Shown in pieces: positions 1 to 5,234 of a stretch of 5,234 bases of DNA (positions are counted from its first letter, which is position 1; every line of letters starts with the position of its first letter). The stretch is from Aquabacter sp. (GTDB lineage Bacteria > Pseudomonadota > Alphaproteobacteria > Rhizobiales > Xanthobacteraceae), in contig JASBUY010000475.1 of assembly GCA_030147645.1 (NCBI GenBank), positions 1 through 5,234 of the forward strand, given 5' to 3'. The notes below the pieces were generated by a model. It searched no databases and was not told where the DNA came from. It saw only the letters and a program-made list of their open reading frames with translations. The position numbers and the translations under genes are program-made.

Positions 1-611
1 AGGATGACCGAGAGCATGGTGACATTGTTGATGACCTGCATGACCGCCATGAACCAAGCGGACTTCATGTTCGGATTGAAGCGTGCCCGCACCACCAAGG
101 CGATATTGTCCTTAGGCGCCAGGGTCGGATAGGCGGCCAGCACCTCCCGCATCACGATGGACTGGATATAGGACGCGCCATTGCCCGCCTGGGACATGGC
201 AGTGGCGTCGATGTTCAACAGCAAGGTCGGATGACGCCCGGAAATCACGTCATGCTCGAATTTTGGCGGGATCTCCAGGACGAAGACATAGGTCCCCGCA
301 TCCATGGCCCCATCCACGGCATCGGCCGCGATCAAGGCCGGCGGCTTGAAAAAGGGCGCGATCAGCGCATCGCGCAGGCGCGTCGAGAGGATGGACCGGT
401 CCTCGTCCACCACCGCGACCGATGCATTTTCCACCTCGAACTTGGCGCCGGTCGCGACGGAATAAATCGCGAAAGTGAAGGTGTAGAGGATCAGCGCCAT
501 GAGGACGGGATCGGCCCTCAGGCTGTAAAGCTCCTTGATGCCGAGGCGAAAGACGCGCATGGCGCGCGCGGCCAATCCTTGGCGCAGGCGATGGGAGGAA
601 ACCTCCGCCAC
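1..611 (-). CDS. yhhJ: YhhJ-like ABC-2 type transporter permease (partial, C-terminus outside window)
   Basis: This is an inner-membrane permease subunit, expected to form half of the export channel together with the permease domain of the upstream RbbA-like protein. The frame is open from 611 to the window edge (203 codons). E. coli YhhJ is about 375 residues, so slightly over half is present. Numbering from the GTG start, conserved LGIKEL lies at 23-28, a first membrane helix at about 36-53, and a large periplasmic domain follows. That domain carries NIDATAMSQAGNG and RFNPNMKSAWF, both close to E. coli YhhJ as I remember it, and then the start of a second helix (INNVTMLSVI). The GTG at 611 is chosen because an AGAGGAG ribosome-binding site sits 8 nt before it and the upstream stop is only 1 nt away. 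The alternative ATG at 560 gives a length nearer to E. coli YhhJ but has no well-spaced ribosome-binding site, and it lies in a GC-rich potential hairpin. The family call is firm; the start is less certain. Confidence 0.88.
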   Translation of the reverse strand, partial: MAEVSSHRLRQGLAARAMRVFRLGIKELYSLRADPVLMALILYTFTFAIYSVATGAKFEVENASVAVVDEDRSILSTRLRDALIAPFFKPPALIAADAVDGAMDAGTYVFVLEIPPKFEHDVISGRHPTLLLNIDATAMSQAGNGASYIQSIVMREVLAAYPTLAPKDNIALVVRARFNPNMKSAWFMAVMQVINNVTMLSVI

Positions 612-612
612 G

Positions 613-3333
613 TCAGGCGCTCCTCTTGCGCAAGGCAAGGACCGAGGCCGCGATATAGGCGGCGGCGAAGACGAGCAGAACCAGGATTTCCCGCCAGAGA
701 TCGGCAAAACCCAAGCCTTTGGCGAACACCCCGACCGTGATGGGCTGATACCAGGCGGCCGGAAAAGCGAGGCCGATCAGCCGGCCCGCGCCGGTCAATG
801 ACGAAACCGGAACCATGAGGCCCGAGAAATTCACAGCCGGAATGATGGCGATGATGGCGGTGGCGAAAATGGCCGCCACCTGACTGCCGACGAAAGCGGA
901 GACGAAGAGACCGAAGCCCGTCGTGGCGAGAATGTAGGCGAGCGACCCAACCACCAGAGTCGGCACCGATCCCCGCAAAGGCACGCCGAACAAGAGGAGG
1001 GTGATGAGCACCAATGTGACAAAGCTGATGGCGGCGATCCCCACATACGGCAGCTGTTTGCCCAGGAGGAATTCGAGCTTTGTGACGGGCGTGGACTGGA
1101 AATTGGCGATGGAGCCGGTTTCCTTCTCCTTCACGATGCCGAGCGCCGTGGTGATGGCGGGGATCAGCACCAGCATCAGCATGATGACGCTCGGGACGAT
1201 GGCATTGGCGCTCTTGAAGGCCTGGTTGTAGCGGTAGCGCGGCTCGATCCCGATCGGATAGGGGTCCGATGCCCTGCCGTGCTGGCGGAGCGTCTCGTCG
1301 GTCACATAGGCTTGCGCAAGGCCGGTCACATAGCCGCGCGTGGTCTCGGCGCGAAACGGCATGGCGCCGTCCAGCCAGATGCCGACCTCGGGCGTCCGAC
1401 CTCGCATCAGGTCCTTTCCGAAGTCGGGCGGCACTTCAATGGCGAGCTTCAGTTCGCCGCTCTGCATGCGCGCATCCATCTGAGCGGGCGCGGTGATGTC
1501 TGGCCGCTCGTCGAAATAACGGGAGCCTTGAAAGGTTTCGAGCAATTGGCGGCTCTGGGCGCTGCGGTCCTGGTCGAGCGTCGCGAAAGCCAGATGCTCC
1601 ACATCGAACGAGATGCCGTAGCCGAAGGTGATGAGCAGCAAGGCCGGCCCCAGCAGAGCGAAGGCGAGGCGCGCGGGGTCGCGGCGGATTTCCAGCGCCT
1701 CGCGCCAGGCATAGGCCCAGATCCGGCGGGGATCGAAGCGCTTGGGCGGCCCGCTGGGCGCAGCTGAAAAGACGGGCGCTTGATCGGCGCGCACCACGCC
1801 CTCTCGCGTCTCGACCTGTGCCTTTTCGAGTACCGCGATGAACACATCCTCCAAACTCGCGCCGCCCTGCGCCGCACAGAGGTCACGGGGTGCGCCAACC
1901 TCCAGCACCTTTCCCTCATGCATGAGCGAAATGCGGTCGCAGCGCTCCGCCTCGTTCATGAAATGGGTCGACAGGAAGATGGTGACGCCTTCGTCCCGCG
2001 AGAGGGCGATAAGACTGCGCCAGAAGCCGTCGCGGGCAATGGGGTCCACCCCGGAGGTGGGTTCGTCGAGGATCAGGATTTCGGGCTTGTGGATCAAGGC
2101 GACGGCGAGTTGCAGGCGCTGGCGCATGCCGAGCGGCAACCGCTCGGGCCGCGCATCCGCCACCGTTTCGAGATCGAAGCGCGTCAACATTTCGGCGACG
2201 CGCCCCGGCCGATCGGCCGGCGGCAATTGGAACAGCTCGGCATGCAGCACCAGATTCTGCCGAACCGTGAGTTCCCCATAGAGTGAGAAGGCCTGGGACA
2301 TGTAGCCGACGCGGCAGCGCGTCTCGATGTCGCCGGCATCGAGTGGCTGGCCGAACAGCCGCGCCTCGCCCTCGCTCGCCGGCAGCAGGCCGGTGAGCAT
2401 CTTCATGGTGGTGCTCTTGCCCGAGCCATTGGAGCCCAGGAATCCGAAAATCTCGCCGCGCGCGATCTTGAAGCTCACATGGTCCACGGCAACGAAGCTG
2501 CCGAACCGACGGGTAAGCCCCTCCGCCTCGATGGCGGGCGGGCCATCATCCACAGTGCGTGGCGGCACCACCAGCGGCGCCTCCTCCTGCGCCTCAGGCA
2601 GGAGGCGGACGAAGGCTCGCTCCAGGCTGGACTCGCCGGTTCGCGCCTTCAGGGCGGTCGGCGTGCCCTCGGCGACCACCTTTCCCGCATACATGGCGGC
2701 AAGCCAATCGAACCGCTCCGCTTCATCCATGTAGGCGGTCGCGACCAGCACGCTCATGCCGGGGCGGCGCACGCGAATGCGCTCCACCAACTCCCAGAAT
2801 TGCCGCCGCGACAAGGGATCGACGCCGGTGGTCGGCTCGTCCAGGATGACGAGGTCAGGATCGTGGATGAGCGCGGCGCAGATGCCGAGCTTCTGCTTCA
2901 TCCCCCCCGACAGCTTGCCAGCCGGGCGGTCGCCGAATTGCGAAAGCCCCGTGGCCTCCAACAGATCGGCAATACGCGCGGCGCGCTCGCCCTGTGGCTG
3001 GCCAAACAGGCGAGCAAAGAAATCCAGGTTCTCCGCGACGCTCAGCGTCGGATAAAGGTTGCGCCCGAGCCCTTGCGGCATGAAGGCGACGCGCGAACAG
3101 ACGGCGCGCCGGTGGGGAGCTTGGGCCATGTCCCCGCCGAGCACCTCAACCGCGCCGTGCTGGATGCGCGTGACCCCTGCTGCGAGGCTGAGCACCGTGG
3201 ACTTGCCGACCCCATCCGGTCCGATCAGCCCCGCGAGGACCCCGGCCGGAACGGCGAGATCCACCCCGTCCAGCGCGACGGAGGCACCATAAAGGTGTCG
3301 GACGCCGCAGAGGCGGACCGCCGGCTCGCTCAT
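613..3333 (-). CDS. rbbA: RbbA-like ABC transporter: two ATPase domains fused to an ABC-2 permease domain
   Basis: This 906-residue protein powers export with two tandem ATPase domains and supplies one transmembrane half-channel. ATPase 1 (about 5-235) has Walker A GPDGVGKST (38-46), Q-loop Q87, signature LSGGMKQ (141-147) and Walker B LVILDEP (161-167). Its switch-histidine position is Ala200 (VATAYMDEA). ATPase 2 (about 267-505) has Walker A GSNGSGKST (300-308), Q347, a degenerate signature LPLGMRQ (399-405), Walker B ILILDEP (419-425) and His457. The permease domain has a helix at about 556-574, a periplasmic domain at about 576-708, and five more helices between about 711 and 900. Length (E. 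coli RbbA is about 911), domain order and long stretches such as GEIFGFLGSNG agree with E. coli RbbA from memory. The ATG overlaps the upstream stop by 4 nt (ATGA), with only a weak ribosome-binding site, so coupling is likely. E. coli RbbA has been reported as a ribosome-bound ATPase. The context here favours an exporter. The substrate is unknown. Confidence 0.95.
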   Translation of the reverse strand: MSEPAVRLCGVRHLYGASVALDGVDLAVPAGVLAGLIGPDGVGKSTVLSLAAGVTRIQHGAVEVLGGDMAQAPHRRAVCSRVAFMPQGLGRNLYPTLSVAENLDFFARLFGQPQGERAARIADLLEATGLSQFGDRPAGKLSGGMKQKLGICAALIHDPDLVILDEPTTGVDPLSRRQFWELVERIRVRRPGMSVLVATAYMDEAERFDWLAAMYAGKVVAEGTPTALKARTGESSLERAFVRLLPEAQEEAPLVVPPRTVDDGPPAIEAEGLTRRFGSFVAVDHVSFKIARGEIFGFLGSNGSGKSTTMKMLTGLLPASEGEARLFGQPLDAGDIETRCRVGYMSQAFSLYGELTVRQNLVLHAELFQLPPADRPGRVAEMLTRFDLETVADARPERLPLGMRQRLQLAVALIHKPEILILDEPTSGVDPIARDGFWRSLIALSRDEGVTIFLSTHFMNEAERCDRISLMHEGKVLEVGAPRDLCAAQGGASLEDVFIAVLEKAQVETREGVVRADQAPVFSAAPSGPPKRFDPRRIWAYAWREALEIRRDPARLAFALLGPALLLITFGYGISFDVEHLAFATLDQDRSAQSRQLLETFQGSRYFDERPDITAPAQMDARMQSGELKLAIEVPPDFGKDLMRGRTPEVGIWLDGAMPFRAETTRGYVTGLAQAYVTDETLRQHGRASDPYPIGIEPRYRYNQAFKSANAIVPSVIMLMLVLIPAITTALGIVKEKETGSIANFQSTPVTKLEFLLGKQLPYVGIAAISFVTLVLITLLLFGVPLRGSVPTLVVGSLAYILATTGFGLFVSAFVGSQVAAIFATAIIAIIPAVNFSGLMVPVSSLTGAGRLIGLAFPAAWYQPITVGVFAKGLGFADLWREILVLLVFAAAYIAASVLALRKRSA
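620..626 (-). promoter_or_regulatory. Ribosome-binding site for the yhhJ-like gene
   Basis: AGAGGAG on the minus strand, 8 nt before the GTG at 611. It lies inside the last codons of the rbbA-like gene. It decides the start in favour of GTG 611 over ATG 560 and suggests translational coupling, because the rbbA stop codon falls between this site and the GTG. Confidence 0.65.
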
Positions 3334-4430
3334 TGCGGTAGCTTGACCGCCAGAGCGGCGGGCCAGGGTGTTTTGGTGTCGGTGCGCACATAAGCGAGGC
3401 CCCGCACGCCCACCTTCACCAAGCTCTCATATTGCTTCAGCAGCGCCGGCGCGATGCGCAGCTTCACGCGGAACATCAGCTTCTCGCGCTCGTCGGCGGT
3501 CTCCACCGTCTTGGGCGTGAACTGGGCCTCGGTTGCAACGAAGGAGACGGTCGCGGGAACGACGAGGTCGGGGGCGGGATCGAGCACGATGCGCGCCTCG
3601 CCCCCCAGAGCAAGCCGGCCGGCGACGCGGGCGGGCAGGAACACGGTCATATAGACGTCCGCCAGATCCAGAAGGGTCGCGATGGGCGCGCCTGCCGCAA
3701 CCACCTCTCCGGATTGCACCAGCTTGTATTCGACCCGCCCCCGGCGCGGTGCCAGCAGGACGGAATCGGTGAGCTGGGATTGGATGCGCGCCACTTCGGC
3801 CCGCGCCGCGTCGGCCGAGGCCTCGGCGGCGTCGAGGCTGGCGGAGGCGGCGCGATAGCCGGCCTCGGCGGCATCCATCTGGCTGCGCCGCTGGTCGAGC
3901 TGCTGGACCGTGCCGTAGCCGCGCTGGGCCAGCGTGGAGGCGCGTTCGAACTCCTGTTTGGCGAGCACCCGTTCGCTCTCGCGCTGGGCGATGGCGGCTT
4001 CCGCCTCGGCCGCCGCACGCTCCGCCCGGCGCACTTGCGCCTGAGCACCGAGCAGTTGGGCGTCCAGTTCTGCCGTATCCATCCGCGCGACCACGGCGCC
4101 CGCATCCACCGTCTGCCCCTCCTCCACCAGCACCTGCGACACCCGACCGGCAAATTTTGCGGACACAAGGACCTGCTCCGCTTCCAGGCGTCCGTTGGTG
4201 GAGACGATCTCGGCCGGCAGCCGCTCGCCCGACAGGCGCTTCCAGATGGTCCGCAACGCCGCGCCCGGACCATGCGCGTCCTGCGCGCAGCCGGGCGTGC
4301 TGGAGAAGACAGGCAGGGCGAGGAGAAGGGCAAGGGCGAGGCCCGGACCGGTCATGCGGTGCAACAGCCTGCTCCGAAAATAGGATGAACGACGAGACGC
4401 GATCGTGAGGGGCATGTGCGCGGCGGTCAT
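3330..4430 (-). CDS. yhiI: YhiI-like HlyD-family periplasmic adaptor (membrane-fusion) protein
   Basis: This is an adaptor expected to bridge the inner-membrane ABC pump and an outer-membrane channel. As drawn it has 366 residues: an Arg-rich N-terminus (13-25), a hydrophobic segment (about 29-43) acting as signal peptide or anchor, the first lipoyl half-motif (about 83-118), an Ala/Glu/Gln-rich coiled-coil hairpin (about 120-222), the second lipoyl half-motif (about 223-255), and a beta-barrel part (about 256-350). The block LGGEARIVLDPAPDL (275-289) and the stretch AQFTPKTVETADEREKLMFR (302-321) are nearly those of E. coli YhiI (about 355 residues) as I recall it. It is the first gene of the operon and overlaps the next by 4 nt. 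ATG 4430 is the furthest possible start, because a stop lies five codons upstream. ATG 4415, TTG 4364 (GGAG 7 nt upstream) and ATG 4355 are alternatives. Cys48, just after the hydrophobic segment, is not in a standard lipobox. Family certain; start uncertain. Confidence 0.93.
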   Translation of the reverse strand: MTAAHMPLTIASRRSSYFRSRLLHRMTGPGLALALLLALPVFSSTPGCAQDAHGPGAALRTIWKRLSGERLPAEIVSTNGRLEAEQVLVSAKFAGRVSQVLVEEGQTVDAGAVVARMDTAELDAQLLGAQAQVRRAERAAAEAEAAIAQRESERVLAKQEFERASTLAQRGYGTVQQLDQRRSQMDAAEAGYRAASASLDAAEASADAARAEVARIQSQLTDSVLLAPRRGRVEYKLVQSGEVVAAGAPIATLLDLADVYMTVFLPARVAGRLALGGEARIVLDPAPDLVVPATVSFVATEAQFTPKTVETADEREKLMFRVKLRIAPALLKQYESLVKVGVRGLAYVRTDTKTPWPAALAVKLPQ

Positions 4431-4443
4431 TGATGCAAATCAT
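4430..4443. promoter_or_regulatory. FNR/FixK/Anr-like dyad (TTGAT-N4-ATCAT)
   Basis: The plus strand reads TTGATGCAAATCAT, which matches the FNR-family consensus TTGAT-N4-ATCAA at nine of ten defined positions. It sits in the divergent promoter region, centred 88 bp before the LOG start codon. It touches the first base of the annotated ATG of the adaptor gene. If the adaptor starts at the TTG (4364) or ATG (4355), the site would be centred about 72-82 bp upstream, compatible with activation. Chance occurrence is possible for so short a motif. Confidence 0.33.
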
Positions 4444-4524
4444 CCCGCTCTTCATGGTGCGCAGGCGGGGTCGAGTCCGGCCCCGTGATCGCGTCGAAGG
4501 CACCCAGTCGAAAGGACCTCGCTC
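4431..4524. promoter_or_regulatory. Divergent intergenic promoter region between the yhiI-like and LOG-family genes
   Basis: These 94 bp are the only non-coding stretch in the window, and they must hold the promoter for the rightward LOG gene and probably for the leftward export operon. No strong sigma-70 pair is visible. TTGATG at 4430-4435 followed 17 bp later by CATGGT (4453-4458) is a weak candidate rightward promoter. An FNR/FixK-like dyad lies at the left border. That the region is a promoter is inferred from gene orientation. Confidence 0.6.
4511..4516 (+). promoter_or_regulatory. Ribosome-binding site for the LOG-family gene
   Basis: AAAGGA lies 8 nt before the ATG at 4525. It is the best ribosome-binding site in the window and fixes the start of the divergent gene. 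Confidence 0.75.
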
Positions 4525-5234
4525 ATGTCCACCGAACCATCTCACGCGCCGCGCGATCCTTCGACATTCCCCGCCTACCGGCTGCCGGCGCTGGACCAGG
4601 ATTTCCTGCTGGGCGATTCCATGCGGGGCGTGCGCTTCCTTCTGGAATATTCCAAGGCCGAGGAAGCCCTGCGCGCCTGGCAGGTGCGCTCCACCATCGT
4701 CGCCTTCGGCTCAGCCCGCGTGCGCGAGAACGGTCCGGGAGCGCAAGGCCGTTGGTATGAGCAAGCCCGCCTGTTCGGCCGCATCGCCTCGCAGCGCGGC
4801 GGCGCGCTGTGCCATGACCAGAAGATCCGGGATAATGTGATCGCCACCGGCGGGGGTCCGGGCCTCATGGAGGCGGCGAACCGGGGCGCCATGGAAGCCG
4901 GCGCCCCCTCCATCGGCTTCAACGTGGCGCTCCCGCACGAACAGGCGCCCAACCCTTACACCACGCCCGAACTCACCTTCCAGTTTCACTATTTCGCCAT
5001 GCGCAAGATGCATCTCGCCATGCGCGCCAATGGCCTGGTGGTGTTTCCCGGCGGCTTCGGCACCCTCGACGAATTGTTCGAAATCCTGACCCTGCGCGCC
5101 ACCGACAAATCACCGCCCATCGCCATCGTCCTGTTCGACGAGGCCTATTGGCGGTCCATCGTGAACTTCGATGCGCTGGTGGCGCAGGGCATGGTGAGCG
5201 AAGCGGAGGTGGCGCTGTTCCGGTTTGCCGACGA
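4525..5234 (+). CDS. LOG-family (TIGR00730-type) nucleotide phosphoribohydrolase, partial (3' end outside window)
   Basis: 236 codons are present and the frame is still open at the window edge. The Rossmann-fold LOG motifs are clear: GGGPGLMEAANRGAMEAG (109-126), the segment FAMRKMHLAMRANG (157-170) and the hallmark PGGFGTLDELFE (175-186), which matches PGGxGTxxE. Proteins with these motifs were long labelled 'lysine decarboxylase', but characterised members cleave nucleoside 5'-monophosphates, including cytokinin ribotides, at the N-glycosidic bond. The product is likely cytoplasmic. This protein has about 55 residues before the Rossmann core (VRSTIVAFGSARV, 54-66), so it belongs to the longer bacterial subgroup rather than the compact plant-like LOGs of about 190 residues. 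The start is supported by AAAGGA 8 nt upstream. It is divergent from the export operon and probably functionally independent of it. The true substrate cannot be read from the sequence. Confidence 0.92.
   Translation, partial: MSTEPSHAPRDPSTFPAYRLPALDQDFLLGDSMRGVRFLLEYSKAEEALRAWQVRSTIVAFGSARVRENGPGAQGRWYEQARLFGRIASQRGGALCHDQKIRDNVIATGGGPGLMEAANRGAMEAGAPSIGFNVALPHEQAPNPYTTPELTFQFHYFAMRKMHLAMRANGLVVFPGGFGTLDELFEILTLRATDKSPPIAIVLFDEAYWRSIVNFDALVAQGMVSEAEVALFRFAD

Noticed and set aside
2479..3393. 304-codon plus-strand open frame opposite ATPase domain 1
   Set aside because: It lies antisense to a well-conserved ABC ATPase, has no family resemblance and no convincing ribosome-binding site.
4377..4382. 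TATTTT on the minus strand as a -10 element for the adaptor operon
   Set aside because: There is no matching -35 at 16-18 bp, and it lies only a few bases from the putative GGAG ribosome-binding site, which would leave almost no leader.
3432..4388. 318-codon plus-strand open frame opposite the adaptor gene
   Set aside because: It is a shadow of a high-GC gene on the other strand. Its composition is Gly/Arg/His/Leu-rich with no recognisable domain, while the opposite strand encodes a clear HlyD-family protein.
4371..4397. Twin-arginine (SRRSSYF) export motif in the adaptor N-terminus
   Set aside because: The residues after RR do not match the RRxFLK consensus, the stretch may not be translated, and HlyD-family adaptors normally use the Sec route.
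4467..4484. Possible short hairpin (GGGGTC and GGCCCC arms) in the leader of the LOG gene
   Set aside because: The stem is only 6 bp with two G-U pairs and no U-tract, and such stems are expected by chance in GC-rich sequence. It is neither a terminator nor a recognisable riboswitch.
3427..4545. 372-codon minus-strand frame shifted relative to the adaptor gene
   Set aside because: Its product is a low-complexity Arg/Gly/Ala-rich string typical of an out-of-frame reading of GC-rich DNA, and the adaptor frame is the one with conserved motifs.

Overview
The window looks like a chromosomal segment of a high-GC alphaproteobacterium. A member of the Hyphomicrobiales (rhizobial/Xanthobacteraceae-like) is my best guess. 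The basis is strong G/C preference at third codon positions, long spurious antisense open frames, and the style of the LOG-family protein at the right end. This placement is inferred from composition and family resemblance, not from a search.

Layout: about 85% of the window is one leftward (minus-strand) operon of three genes, read from about 4430 down past position 1. First is an HlyD/YhiI-type periplasmic membrane-fusion (adaptor) protein (4430 to 3330). Second is an RbbA-type protein with two ABC ATPase domains fused to an ABC-2 permease (3333 to 613). Third is a YhhJ-type ABC-2 permease (611 to 1), cut off by the window edge. The first two genes overlap by 4 nt (ATGA). The second and third are 1 nt apart, and the third has a GTG start behind a good Shine-Dalgarno sequence. 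The order and domain make-up match the Escherichia coli yhiI-rbbA-yhhJ locus. A divergent rightward gene starts at 4525 and runs off the right edge. It encodes a LOG-family (TIGR00730-type, 'lysine decarboxylase-like') nucleotide phosphoribohydrolase.

How the genes fit together: RbbA supplies both nucleotide-binding domains and one half of the transmembrane channel. YhhJ supplies the other half, and the YhiI-like adaptor would link the inner-membrane pump to an outer-membrane channel such as TolC. The substrate cannot be read from the sequence. E. coli RbbA has been described as a ribosome-associated ATPase, but domain content and operon context here fit a membrane exporter. The LOG gene is probably an unrelated neighbour that shares only the 94-bp divergent promoter region. 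That region contains a near-consensus FNR/FixK-type dyad at 4430-4443.

I found no mobile elements, RNA genes, CRISPR arrays or broken genes. I do not see a wholly new system. The points most worth a second look are the asymmetry of the two ATP sites in the RbbA-like protein, the possible oxygen-responsive box in the divergent promoter, and the uncertain start and membrane attachment of the adaptor protein.
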